From the NCBI GenBank assembly GCA_002118135.1, contig BDIU01000087.1, forward strand, positions 41,961-105,960: a DNA stretch of 64,000 nt. The letters are read 5' to 3'. The stretch is from Trebouxia sp. TZW2008 (lineage: Eukaryota; Chlorophyta; Trebouxiophyceae; Trebouxiales; Trebouxiaceae). How positions within the stretch are numbered: the stretch's first letter is position 1; the number at the start of each line of letters is the position of its first letter. The notes under the pieces were generated by a model that worked only from the letters and a program-made list of their open reading frames with translations, was not told where the DNA came from and did not search any database. This document shows, piece after piece, positions 1 to 10,679 of this stretch. The position numbers were made by a program, and so were the translations under genes.

Positions 1-493
1 TCTCCGTGCTAACTGCACTGCTGCTATTGGCTTGGCATCCGCTTGCATGCTGCCCCTGTGTCTGTGTATGTGTTGTCACAGAAGTCTACCACATGCTGTT
101 GATGTGAGGTGCCTTTGCATGTTTGAGGACGTACTTGTAGTTGTCACACAATGCTGTCTGCAGCAGGGCATCAATAGCTGTGGCGTATGCTATGAGGGGT
201 TCATAGCCTTAAAAAGGCGGATGTTGACACTTAGCGCAAACCTCTTTTGTCACAATGATTTCAAAGCCCGGGCAACCCATCACACATGTAGCAATGCACA
301 AGTCTCATTGCTGCATGCTGTGTCGGGTGTTTCCAGCAAGCAAGCTGCTGTTTTCGCATTTATCCTTTCTGTTGGCAACTGCCAAGAATCACTATAAAGC
401 TTTCAAGAGTGTAGTCTTTGCAAGTGTGTTTGTTGTAAGTCACTCACAACACAACATCTACCCTTTTGCCCAAGAGACTGACACGTCCTGCAG

Positions 494-846
494 GCTGATG
501 CCAGAGAGGCCAGGGCTAATCAAATCAGATTAGACGCAACGCAGCTGGAGAACATGCTTTTTCAACTATTTGAGCGCAAGGTGAGAGTGACTTTGCAGTC
601 TGGTTTCTGCTGCCACTGCCTTGCTGAGTTATCACTGCAGTCAATGCATGGTAACCCGTGCTGACAATTTGCCGGATTGATTTGCAGCCCTCTTGGAAAA
701 TGGCTGAACTCAGAGCAGAAACCAAGCAGTCAGTAGAATCCATGAAAAGGATTCTTGACAGAATAGCGGTGCAAAGCACGCGCGGGCCTTCAAGGGGAGA
801 GTTTGAATTGAAAGCTGAGTACAGAACAAGTAGCCATGCTGCATAG
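494..846 (+). CDS. GTF2F2: TFIIF beta subunit (RAP30), C-terminal two exons
   Basis: This is the 3' end of a gene for the small subunit of general transcription factor IIF, which binds RNA polymerase II in the preinitiation complex. Exon 494-580 follows a CTGCAG acceptor and encodes a helix ending LENMLFQLFERK. A GT donor follows and exon 688-846 starts after TTTGCAG. Joined in phase 0 they give FERK-PSWKMAELRAETKQ, then SMKRILDRIAVQSTRGPSRG and FELKAEYR, which matches the C-terminal winged-helix domain of RAP30 (family pattern: FE.., LK.LV.., LKEIL..I, ..G...ELKPEYR). The stop is TAG at 844-846. The upstream exons lie before the window or in the first 490 bases, where I could not recognise them. 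The family match is by eye but the pattern is distinctive. Confidence 0.8.
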
Positions 847-1729
847 GTCACAGGTGCTGATGGTTGGCAACATTGATATCAATGCTCAGTGATCAAGCAA
901 TCAAGTTTCTTGCATGTGATCTGGTCATGAGTACCCCCTGGTCCTTCTGTTATATATGTCCTGGCTGATAGACATTGCTGGGCGTATTCATTTCGAGCGT
1001 TTGCAGTGCTGTTATGCAAAGTTTCAAAATCTCTTATTGGAGCTTTCAGCAAGTACTATTGCTCTTCCTCCTCAGCTATTCGAACTTTGGAAGCAGGATA
1101 GGTCAGCGCACTGTCACACCGCATTGCAGCGTGGCGTACGGCATATTTGGAACAGCGAGAAGTCAGGCTCGACACTTTTCATGAGCCTGCACCACTTTAC
1201 TCAAGCCGGGGCAACCGCATCCCGATCAACGACGACATCACAGCTGCCTTGCCTGCCTGTTACAAACCCGTGCACAGGCAGATGCACAAAGTGCCTCACA
1301 AGCAGTCGCAGACGACAGCAACATCGGACAGCGCTTCATGATGGCGCGTCTGCACGGCATTCAATCATCATCTGCTCTGCAAGCAGCTCGCATGCAGACA
1401 AACAGGCCTCGCAACCCAGTCATAAGACAAAGTACGACCCGCTTCCGGCGCCCCTTCGTGGCATCACACTTATACAAAACACAACATGACAACTTTTCCT
1501 GCTTACACCGGCCTGTAAAACTGGTGCTTGAATGTCAGCCCCTGCGCTGCATACTGTGACAGTGTGTCCATGCTTCGTTGCAAGAAGCTGTACATCGCAA
1601 GCGTGGGTCAGCATCAAATCAAAGGCACACTACGGTCTATCTGAGGCCTCTCGAATATGCCCGACGGCACAGACTTTTCCGTTTTACCTTTTTTCCAGCA
1701 TCACAAGCGAGAGGCTGCACAACATGTAG
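847..1729. other. Intergenic region with possible 5' exon of the flavoenzyme gene
   Basis: No clear gene is visible here. A plus-strand frame beginning with ATG at 1338 encodes a basic, Ser/Arg-rich peptide (MMARLHGIQSSSALQAARMQ and onward) that looks like an organelle transit peptide. It is in the same frame as the FAD-binding exon that starts at 1730, but a stop at 1557-1559 lies between, so a splice would be needed. Another ATG at 1532 opens a similar but different-frame leader. I cannot decide the start of the downstream gene from these. Confidence 0.3.
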
Positions 1730-4700
1730 GGGCAAGGTGATCATCATTGGCGCTGGGCCAGCAGGATCCACCTCAGCCATCCTGCTGTCCAGACGAGGCT
1801 ATGATGTAGAGGTATATGAAAGGAGACCTCAGCCCAAGCAAGATCCCATTGACCTCAAGCGCACCTACATCATTGCGCTCACTAACAGAGGGCTCAAGGC
1901 TCTGAGGGCAGCTAATGTGCGCATCCCAACAGATGCACCTTACAAAGGCTTTGTCAGACACCTGAAGGGAGGCAAGATTCAGGTACAGTGACTTCCCTGT
2001 GTAAGGACACTCAATATGAGGATATTCACGATGTAAGAACAATGTGATTGGGAACGAATCATTGCATTCTGGATGCAGTGGTCCTTCTGAGGAAAGACAT
2101 TCAATGTCAAGACAATTGTGTTGGTAACCAAAGCAGCCGTTACAAAGAGACGTCACTGTACAATACGCATTGAAATTCATGAGATGCACATCATTGAGCA
2201 TCACTATTGAGCACAGCACCTCATTTCAAAACAGCACTTTCAGCTCATGACCTGCCTGATACTCCTTTCGCTGATCATGGTGAACCACCCACAGCCATGT
2301 ACAGCAAAATAGACTGCTCGTATGTCATGACAATGGACTGTACGCAATTGTATGTTATGGCGATGTGTCATGTGCAATAACCTGTCTTGATATGTTTTCA
2401 GCAGCTTCTCTCATTTGCAGGTCAGCCCAGCTGAAGGCAATGTGAGCTTTGAAAGGTGAATTTGCCCAAGTCTGCCACTCCAGACTAATTTTGAGCAATT
2501 TTTTGTTCAGCAGTGTCTGCATAACATTATGTCTGCCTTGCATGTCAAGTGGTGCACACATACATTTAGATGCATGCCATTTAGGCTCCAAGGCCTTGCT
2601 AGGTACATGTCATCACCAAACAACTGTCTTTGTTGAGTTATACAGCCAGTCTGAAGATTGTCGCTGTTGTGGCAGCTGCATTCGTTTGCTGTGCCAGTTT
2701 GAGAAGGCAGCAAGCCTTTGCATATAAAGAAGCTGCACACATGGCATTTCTGCTTTTTGCATGCACAGGCCTCTGAAGCCCACTACACATGTAGCATCAC
2801 AGCTGTTGCAGAAGGGGTAGCGCTAGCTGACAGCACAGCATGCAAGCATCGCACAAGCCAACAAGCTGCATTCGCATCACAAGGGACATCTTTGTGAATA
2901 ACACAAAGTTCGTTTGGGTTTTCTGGAGCACCATAGAGCATGCGCAAGTGCCGCAAATGCACTCAAGCATGGGCAGTTGGAACAGCAGCATCAGAGCATG
3001 TCCAGTTTCTCACCCTGACCGATGTATGTGCCCTTATGACCATGAACCAAAGGATCTATAGTTTGCTGAAGGGCAGAGCTGGCGCAGTACCTTATTTCTG
3101 AGGCAAACAGGCTGGCTCCCTCAGTCAAGTACCACTTCCAGCAAGGCTTGCACCACATTGACTTCAACAACAGAGTGGCCACCGTTGCTGCCGAGGGTGG
3201 TGACACAATTCAGGTGCAACTTTGTACATGCCCAGTATAAACACTCACAAGCAGCCCTTGGAAATGTGCATGCATCAAGAGCATTGTTTGGGAGCCTTGT
3301 GGCAGTCAAGGCTGAAGTCTTCGTCGCACCGTATGGACACACCAACAGAGTGGCCACCCTTGCTGTGGGAGGTTGTGACACGACTCAGGTGCGCGTTCAC
3401 ACATGGTGAGCATGAGCACTCACATTCATCTCTGAGGCACACAGGCTGGCTCCCGCAGTCAACTTCCAATTCCAGCAAGGCTTACAACACATTGACTTCA
3501 CCAACAGAGTAGCCACCGTCGCTGCTGAGGGCGGTCAAACCACGCAGGTGCGTCTTCATACATGGTGAGCATGAGCACTCACACTCATCTCTGAGGCACA
3601 CAGGTTGCCTCCCTCAGTCAAGTACCACTTCCAGCAAGGCTGATAACACGTTGACTTCACCAACAGAGTGGCCACCATTACTGGTGAGGGTGGTGACACA
3701 ACTCAGGTGCGCCTTTATACATGAAGAGCATGAGCACCCACATTGATCTCTGAGGCTAACAGGCTGGCTCCCTTGTTCAAGTACCACTTCTAGGGCTATT
3801 TTGCGCTTAGAAGCTGAAATAAGGCTTGAACTCTTCATGGCAGCATGCAGTTTGATGCATGTGATTGTCTGTGTAGCAATGTGGCAGTTCCAGCAGGCAC
3901 AGCGCCAGGTAAGCTAGTCAAAGCTGCTGCATGAATGGCAACGTCAGTCAGACTATAGCAACGCAAATTGTGCATGTCTGGTAAGACTGTCAGCTGGCGA
4001 CAGAGTGAGCAAGTCTCTTTGGCAACACGGTCACAGCATCTTTTTGGTATGGGCCCACGTGTTTTGCCACAGAAAGTGTACAAGAACTTGAAGCCCACAC
4101 ACAAACTAGGACTTAGTCTAATTGTTGAATTTTTGTTGTGGACAGGTGCAGTATGACTTGCTAGTGGGCGCAGATGGAGTGGGCAGCACAGTGCGCTCAG
4201 AAATGGAGCATCAACTCCCCGGCATGTCAGGTACTTGTCACACTGATAGCCACTATCACAAATTGACACCTAAGTGGTATTCAGCTCACATTTGCCCTTG
4301 CATGACCCTAAGGTTGCACTCAAGCGGCGGCAGTGCGTCCACTCAAGCGGCGGCAGCGCATCTTGTAGCTACAATACTTGAGAGCACTGCATGATGAAAG
4401 CCTCTTTGCTTTTGCCCAGACAAATGACAGTTGATGCAGTGCTAGTCTCGTTAGACTTGTTCTTCCAGGCATGGGGTTTTAGTGCAGCTGCTGCAGAATA
4501 AACGGCAAAGTTTGGTGCATGCATGCCGAATCCCCCTTCTTACATCAGATGACGTGCGTGAATGCAGAGGAAAACAGCATAAGTCCTGCGCTCCTGATGT
4601 GTTTCCTGCTCTGCTTCAACTCATACAAGTCAGTGCTGCTGTGCATGTATATGTGTGCACAGCTCCTGATGGCCAGCCATTAGGACATGTAGCGCAGCAT

Positions 4701-7700
4701 GCATGTGGCTCAAGACTGCCCTATCTGCATGTCTGGTGAGATTTCAAATGTCCATTGAGCCACTCAGTGCTGTCAGCTTTGACAAGGGTATTGTCATTTC
4801 CAAAAGGACCAACAGGAGAGCATGTGTCAGTGTTGCAAAATGCCAAATTCCAAAGAAAAGTAATAGCAAGTGCTCAGGCACGTCAAATGAAGCATGTGTC
4901 CTTGAAGCGTCAATTCTGTCACATGCAGTGAGCGTGGAGGACTCGGGCCGAGAGTACAAGACCTACAGAGGGCTAAGGGCAGATCTGGAACCCCCTGAGC
5001 TTGCAAACCGCCCTGGCCGCTCCATTCACCTCTTCTTAGGCAGTAATAGCTGGACCTCCCTTTCTGCTCACTCAAACCCTGATGGAACCTATGCTGGCAC
5101 CCTAGCGATGAAGAATGGAGGTAAGCGGGTACTGCAATGCTATGCCACAATGAGATCATGAGCGTCTTCTGTACTTCTCTCTGTCCTTGCTCAACCTAGA
5201 TGGAACCCACTCTGGCATGCTAGCAATGAACAATGGAGGCTAGCTTGCATGAAAATGCCACATAACAGCACATTGAGATCATGGGTCAACGCCCGCTGCG
5301 TTGCTGTGTACAAGCTGGACCTCCCTTTCTGCTCACTCAAACCTGGGTGGAACCTATGCCGGCACCTTAGCAATGAAGAATGGAGGTATTGCGCACAGCA
5401 TTGCTATGCAACAACAACTTCTCAAGTTGCAAGAAGTACACTACTGACATCTGAACCTCACTCTGCTCACTCAAACCAAGATGGAATCTATGCCGGCACC
5501 CTGGCTTTAAGAATGGAGGCAAGCATGCACTGCATTACTATGCAATTAACATGAGCTTTTTCTTTTTCCTTTTTCTTTTTCCCTCCAAACTTGCCCGTCT
5601 CAAATTTCACAGCCCTCAAAACTCAAGCAGACTACAAGGCAATGGTGCTCATCAGCTGAGCTACATGTTGCAGACTTGCCTGTGATGAGCAGCAAGCAAC
5701 TGTTAGTGTTGTACTTGCCTATGCTCAGATTTCAGAGCGCTTCACACTGAAGCTAATTGCTAGACATTGGCATTGTTGCAGTGGCAAGCCTGTCAAGTCT
5801 GACTTGCTGAATTTGAAATGCTTGTTAGATTTCAGCCATGCACTTGCCTGTCTGCAGATTTCAGGGCGCTCAAGACTGAAGCTGACTACGAGGCAGTGGT
5901 GCACAACAACTGGCTCTTGTGTTCTGAACCTGCCTGTCTTCAAGTTGAGGTGCACAACAGCTGAAAGTGAGTTTATTTGTCTTCAGATTTCAGAGCTCTG
6001 AAGACAGAAGCTGACTACGAGGCAGTGGTGCGCAGCAGCTGTAGTGGGGTGCCTGAGCACTGGGTAGCAGAGGTGGCCAAACAGTGTGTGGGTGCTGCGC
6101 CCTCCCCACAAGGCAGGAGGCATGCATCACTCATCCCTGCAACATGCAGCAATAGTCACACTTGGTGTTTCTGACTCGTTCTGCCACACTTGTCCTTTTC
6201 TACTCTGCCTTGTTCTGCTGGCAATAATGAGGAGCATTGCTGCAGTGCACTAAATGCGCATCTGGCTGTCATAAAATGGCAAAGAGCAGAAGCTGCTCCA
6301 TCCCCATAGGGCAGAGAGGCATGCATCACTCGTCTCTGTAATGTCCTTGTGCAGCAAGACTGTGTCTTATTGCTGTCAAACCCTAAGGTCATGTTGTTTG
6401 GTCAAGTCAAGGGATCAAATCCTCCAGGTCGCTCAAGGAGGATCTGGAATGACATTGTTTTGTCTGACTTTCAACAGTTGAACATCAGGCGTCCATATCG
6501 CGACGCTCAAGACAAGCCTGCCTGGCAAGATAGGACTTGTGCCACACATACCTAGCAGTATATGCTGGAATATGTAATTACTATTATTTTTATTTACTGC
6601 TGTCAAAGATGGCCACTAGTGCACGAGCATATTGGGCACATAGGAGCAAGGAGCAGATGCGCCTCGGTCCCCACAAGGCTGGAGGCATGCATCACCTGTC
6701 CCTGCCATCTCCTGCAGCGCTCTTTGTTTTGTACTTACCTGTTGTGCACCACAATGCATTATCCTGCTACATAGAATGGCCAAGCATTGTGTGGATGCTG
6801 CGTCCTCCCCACAAGTCAGGAGGCATGCATCACTCGTCCCTGCATTGCTCTGTTGTGCAGGAATACTGTCTCATGCTGCTGTCGAGGCCGGCCAGCACTG
6901 TTTTAGCTGAACTATGCATCCACAAAATTGCCGAGAGGATGTGAGCAGCAGATGCTGCATCTCTTTCCATGCAGTATGTGGGTGCTGCCCTTCCCCCATC
7001 AGGCAGGAGGGAACTTGTGCATTGACTGCACTCACTTTTTGCTTGTCAAATGTCACATATCAGATGTCGTTTCTTGATGTCAGGGTGTGGTGCTCCAAGT
7101 TGACTGGTCCACGGGTGTTGCTTCTGGGGGACGCTGCCCATGCTGTGACCCCTGTGGGGGGTCAAGGGGCAAATGCTGCTCTGGAGGACTGCCTGTTCCT
7201 AGATGGAATTCTAGATGCGTGCGGTACGGCGTTCAAGTATCTGAGCCAGAATGTGAAAGTTGTTGCTACTATCATTGTCGTCAGTGTGACCTGTGACCCC
7301 TGTTGCCAGGGGGGTCTCAAGGGCCGACAGCTGTTCTGGAAGACTGCCCTTTCTAAATGGAGTCCAGAATGCCAGTGGTATGGCCTGTCTAAGCATCTGT
7401 ACAAGTTGTTCTAATCTGTGACCAGTACTCAAGTTGTCGCTGCTTCCAAGTATCTGTGCTAGCATGTGTCATGTGACATATACGCTTGTTCCGCCACAAA
7501 ATATTGTCCTGTTTTGTGTTTCAATTTTGTCAAATGTTTGGGTCATGACTCAATTACGACAGTATCACAGCATGATGCCGCAAACATATATTGGTGCCTG
7601 CAGGTGATTACTTGAACAAAGCCGCACCCCGGTACGATGCAGAGCTTTTGTTTCTAGTGGCTAATGTTGACTGTCACAGTTCAATCATGTCTGCAGGGAA

Positions 7701-8615
7701 TGACTTCTTCCCTCTCACCGCTCCTGCCCATCAAAATTCATGAGGAAGCATTGTCCATCACTTGGCTTCCACACAATTGAAGTCAAAGTCTCACTTCAAA
7801 ATGCAGACCAGAAAGGCAGACTTTTGATTATCTTATGGGAAGACTTGACCAAAGCGGTACCACAGTATGATGCAGAGCGGTCGCCATTCTCAACTACTTC
7901 CAATTTCTGCTTCAAGCATCACTGATGCCTGCAGGGGGTGGCTTGACCTAAGGCGGTGCTACAGTTGAACACTTTTCCAAGTGCCCCTAAGTTTATGATT
8001 CCAGTTTCTGCTGCTGCAAATACTTGCTGATGCTTGCAGAGGATGACTAAACAAAGCATTGTCACAGTATGATGATGTGATTGTTCATTATTTTGTGCAG
8101 GTGATGACTTGAACAAAGCGGTACCACAGTATGATGTAGAGCTTTTTTTGCGTGCTTAATTCTTCTGCTGCGCATGTTCACTAGTGTCTGCGTGGCATGA
8201 CTCAATTGCAACAGTATCACAGCATGATGCTGCAAATATCTTTTGCCACCTGCAGGTGATGATTTGAACAAAGCAGTACCACAGTATGATGCAGAGCGGT
8301 TGCCAGATGCACACGGCCTAGTGGACATTGAATCCTCTTTCTCCAAACTGGTGGGCAACAAATTCAAGGCAGCGCTGGACTTGAAGTTCCTGAAAATTGT
8401 CGTCCATGTGGTCTTTGGTGAGCTGCTTGCATATCTTTTTGAGTCTTTGTTACAAACCTGTTTCAGAAGCTGTATCTTTTCTGATTTTGTTTGTGCAAGC
8501 TCTATTTTCTCTGGTTATATGCCGACGACTTCAGGCATCTGGCATACTGCGCAGCGTGAAGCTTGGGGATGCTCACTTTCCTATACATTGCCTTGTGAAG
8601 CTGATGGGCACATAG
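1730..8615 (+). CDS. FAD-dependent monooxygenase, kynurenine 3-monooxygenase-like
   Basis: Aromatic-ring flavoprotein hydroxylase family. Exons: 1730-1982, 2421-2455, 3079-3213, 4146-4230, 4929-5120, 5987-6083, 7084-7223, 8256-8417, 8500-8615. Visible motifs in order: GKVIIIGAGPAGSTSA (Rossmann GxGxxG), LAQYLISEANRLAPSVKYHF, YDLLVGADGVGSTVR (the DG motif), GPRVLLLGDAAHAVTPVGGQ (FAD ribose GD motif) and DDLNKAVPQYDAERLPD. The last two exons encode a hydrophobic run (KIVVHVVFALFSLVICRRL) that could be a C-terminal membrane anchor, as known for kynurenine monooxygenase. Phases agree from 3079 to the stop. The junction between 2455 and 3079 does not close in phase, so a micro-exon is probably missed, and the 5' start is unresolved. 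Substrate is unknown. Nearly every exon has tandem ghost copies in its introns. Confidence 0.78.
3214..3800 (+). repeat. Tandem donor-side copies of flavoenzyme exon 3079-3213
   Basis: After the true exon, whose last codon CAG ends at 3213 before GT, the same segment recurs with CAG|GT ends at about 3388, 3547 and 3706, plus a partial copy near 3750-3795. The period is about 159-175 bp. The copy ending at 3547 keeps the frame open (ISEAHRLAPAVNFQFQQG), while the one ending at 3706 has two stops right after the FQQG stretch. All copies keep a CAG|GTGCG donor. Confidence 0.85.
5121..5560 (+). repeat. Tandem donor-side copies of flavoenzyme exon 4929-5120
   Basis: The exon end (..NPDGTYAGTLAMKNG, donor at 5120/5121) recurs three times downstream, ending near 5238, 5385 and 5518, with spacings of about 118-147 bp. 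The donor is GGTAAGC in the true exon. It has become GGCTAGC, GGTATTG and GGCAAGC in the copies, so two copies have lost the GT. Confidence 0.83.
5590..5986 (+). repeat. Tandem acceptor-side copies of flavoenzyme exon 5987-6083
   Basis: The acceptor and exon start (CAG|ATTTCAGAGCTCTGAAGAC) is preceded by copies whose acceptors end at 5857 and 5728, and by a more decayed one at about 5601. The period is 127-129 bp. The copy at 5857 still reads DFRALKTEADYEAVV without a stop. The real exon is the last copy. Confidence 0.83.
6084..7083 (+). repeat. Intron with donor-side copies and an inserted LINE fragment
   Basis: The sequence around the donor at 6083/6084 (GTGGCCAAACAGTGTGTGGG and the following intron start with AGGAGGCATGCATCACTCAT) recurs in diverged form near 6277-6345, 6645-6715, 6776-6845 and 6935-7020. 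A LINE 3' fragment at about 6405-6600 interrupts the series. No coding exon is needed between 6083 and 7084, because joining them gives in-phase VAKQVWCSKLTGPRVLL. Confidence 0.7.
6405..6600 (+). mobile_element. LINE 3' fragment (RTE/CR1-like C-terminus)
   Basis: The segment encodes GRSRRIWNDIVLSDFQQLNI then YRDAQDKPAWQDRTCATHT and a stop. This resembles the extreme C-terminus of non-LTR retrotransposon polymerases, where a G-R-R-W.D.V..D pattern precedes an AQDR..W motif. A near-identical copy lies at 55862-55990 and a diverged minus-strand one at about 57003-56935. The segment ends in AT-rich simple sequence, as expected for a 3' tail. The element is 5'-truncated and cannot be active. Confidence 0.7.
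7270..7410 (+). repeat. Decayed donor-side copy of the GDAAH exon
   Basis: The stretch GTGACCCCTGTTGCCAGGGG with the following CTGTTCTGGAAGACTGCCCT repeats, 148 bp downstream, the part of exon 7084-7223 that encodes VTPVGGQGANAALEDC. The copy has lost the frame. The intron start after the exon is copied too. Confidence 0.75.
7590..8255 (+). repeat. Acceptor-side copies of flavoenzyme exon 8256-8417
   Basis: The acceptor and exon start (CTGCAG|GTGATGATTTGAACAAAG) appears in earlier copies with acceptors ending at 7603, 7934, 8039 and 8100, and a copy without AG near 7840. Copies at 7603 and 8100 retain the phrase for DLNKAxPxYDxEL. The real exon at 8256 is the last copy. Spacing is irregular, 61-330 bp. 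Confidence 0.82.
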
Positions 8616-8729
8616 TCACTCCCACTGTGTGACAAATGCAATCAGCCTTGTTGGCTGGCTGAACCTTTTCCCAATTCTCCGCTTCCTTCTTCCTGTTTTT
8701 CCAGCCAATGCACTGTATGACTAGGCACA

Positions 8730-10210
8730 CAGACCTGTACTGCTACATGCCAGCAGTTCGTGCTGACCCGGGTTGCAGTGGTAACAGCACCAACTACCTT
8801 GAGGGGGTGCTTGACTAGTTGATGCTGTCACCACTGCCACACAGGCTGAGCACAAGCTTGCTTGCATGCAACAGCACAGGCATGATTGCCTTGTCATACT
8901 GTGCGTTGGCACCAACACCCCCTCACAAGGTCTTGCGGTGATTGACTGGTGGTGCTGGTCAGGGTTCGACAGGCCCTTCCAAAACTAGTGGATTGCCCAG
9001 TGGAGGGCTCAATTTGGTGGGGGGCAACGCCCCCTACCAAATCTCGCAAACAGCTAATATTGGTTGGCTACCCGCCTGCCAAGCCAAAAGTCAAGTGGGA
9101 GGATAGAAACAAATTATAAGCCAGCAAATTACGTTTCAGCTGGGCCTGCAAAGATGCTGTAGCATTTGTTCAAGCCTGACGGATCTTGCCAGTGCTAGGC
9201 CAGGTCGTTGACATTAGGCATCAGCTAGGCTGTCAGAAAACAGCTGCTTTGGCTGACTGAGGCTTCTAGTGACATTTGTTGAGTAGCTTGGAGGCTTTGT
9301 TTACACAGCTTCGCACTGCAGTGACGCTTGAAACAGCTCAGAAGTTGCGGTGTATGAACAAAGGCTTTCCCACTCAGCTGATGGCTGCAAAGACCTGCGA
9401 CATACATGTGCAGAAGCAACAAGTGCAAGAGTCCTTGCCCGCAAGAAGCCTTGCAGCCATGCTGATTTTGAGTGGGCTTCCCACTTGAGCCTTGCAATTT
9501 CAAGAGGGCTTTGCCTCTGTCAAAATAGTAAATGCTAGTGGGCAATGTGGGCAAAATTGGCCATGTCGCAAAACCCGGTGGGTTTCCTGCGGGTTGTCGA
9601 ACCCTGGTGCTGGTACCTTTGCAACATAGGCTTAGTGTGAGCTGCTTGCATGCTACAGCACAGGCCCGAGGGTCTGGTCATACTGTGCATTGGCACCAAT
9701 GAGCCCTTTCAAGACTTTGGTGTGTCTGTCCCTGTGATCCTGTCACCTCTGCAATACAGGCTTATCACAAGCTGCTTGCATGCAACAGCGCAGGCCTGAG
9801 TGTATGGTCATACTGGGCACTGGCACCAACAAGCCCTTGCAAACTGTTGGGGTGTTTGTTCCTGTGATGCTTTCACCACAGCCACACAGGCCAAGCAGAG
9901 ACTGCTTGCATCCAACAGCACAGGTCTCTGTGCCTAGCCATCCTGTGCATCAGCATCAATAACCTTTATCTAAAGCTTGGGGCGCTTGCGCCTGTGATGC
10001 TTTCACCACTGCAACACAGGCCGAGTGCAAGCTGCTTGCATGCAACGGCAAATTCTTGCATCAGCACTGATGAGCCCTTGCAAGATCTTGGTGTGTTGGT
10101 CCCTGTGATGCTGCTACCATTGCATTCCAGACTCAGCACAAGCTTGCTTGCATGCGACAGCACAGGCCTGAGTGCCTGGTCATATTTGCACTGGCATTGA
10201 TAAGCCTCCA
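8730..10210 (+). repeat. 130-bp tandem array downstream of the flavoenzyme gene
   Basis: A unit containing GCTGCTTGCATGCAACAGCA, then GGTCATACTG, GGCACCAACA and CCTGTGATGCTTTCACCA recurs at about 8852, 9643, 9773, 9903, 10033 and 10147. The period is 130 bp over most of the array. A degenerate unit may begin near 8730. The array is split by the MITE at 8960-9606; removing the MITE and one target duplication restores the spacing. No coding sense was found. Confidence 0.85.
8960..9606. mobile_element. Non-autonomous hAT-like transposon (MITE) with 8-bp target duplication
   Basis: The element begins CAGGGTTCGACA and ends TGTCGAACCCTG, a perfect 12-bp terminal inverted repeat. It is flanked by the perfect 8-bp direct repeat GTGCTGGT at 8952-8959 and 9607-9614. 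An 8-bp target duplication with CAGGG-type ends is the signature of the hAT superfamily. The 647-bp interior holds a GGGGGCAACGCCCCC palindrome-like core but no long transposase frame, so it would depend on an enzyme encoded elsewhere. It sits inside the 130-bp tandem array. Confidence 0.88.
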
Positions 10211-10445
10211 TTGTGCTTGTGTTCTAAACGGAATGTGCATCCTGAGGGGTACAAGTCAAGTTGAGTGACTTTAGCATAAGCGTACATGTCACCAATGTCA
10301 ATGGTATCAGCATCGCGTATGTGTGTATGGGCATGGGTCTCTGTATGAGTATGATTATGTGTATGCGTCAGCATACGCGTATGCGTACGTGTGTTTGCAT
10401 ATGCATATGTATGTGTAGGAAGCTTGGTACATAAGCTTGTGTCAT

Positions 10446-10466
10446 GTATGTGTATGTGTATGTGCA

Positions 10467-10515
<49 letters not shown>

Positions 10516-10562
10516 GTGTGTGTGTATGTGTATGTGTATGTGCATGTGCATGTGTATGTGCA

Positions 10563-10623
<61 letters not shown>

Positions 10624-10628
10624 GTGTA
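10446..10628. repeat. (TATGTG)n microsatellite
   Basis: About 180 bp of the hexamer TATGTG with a few interruptions. It is flanked on both sides by GGAAGCTTGGTACATAAGCT (near 10418 and 10656), so the repeat block lies between copies of a short direct repeat. Long open frames here are only repeat translations. Confidence 0.95.
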
Positions 10629-10679
10629 AGCATGTGTTACTGTATGTGTATGTGCAGGAAGCTTGGTACATAAGCTGTT

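Noticed and set aside
3428..3547. Flavoenzyme ghost copy as a mutually exclusive exon
   Set aside because: Although its frame is open and its donor intact, it lacks the LAQYL start and a phase-compatible acceptor, so it cannot replace the true exon.
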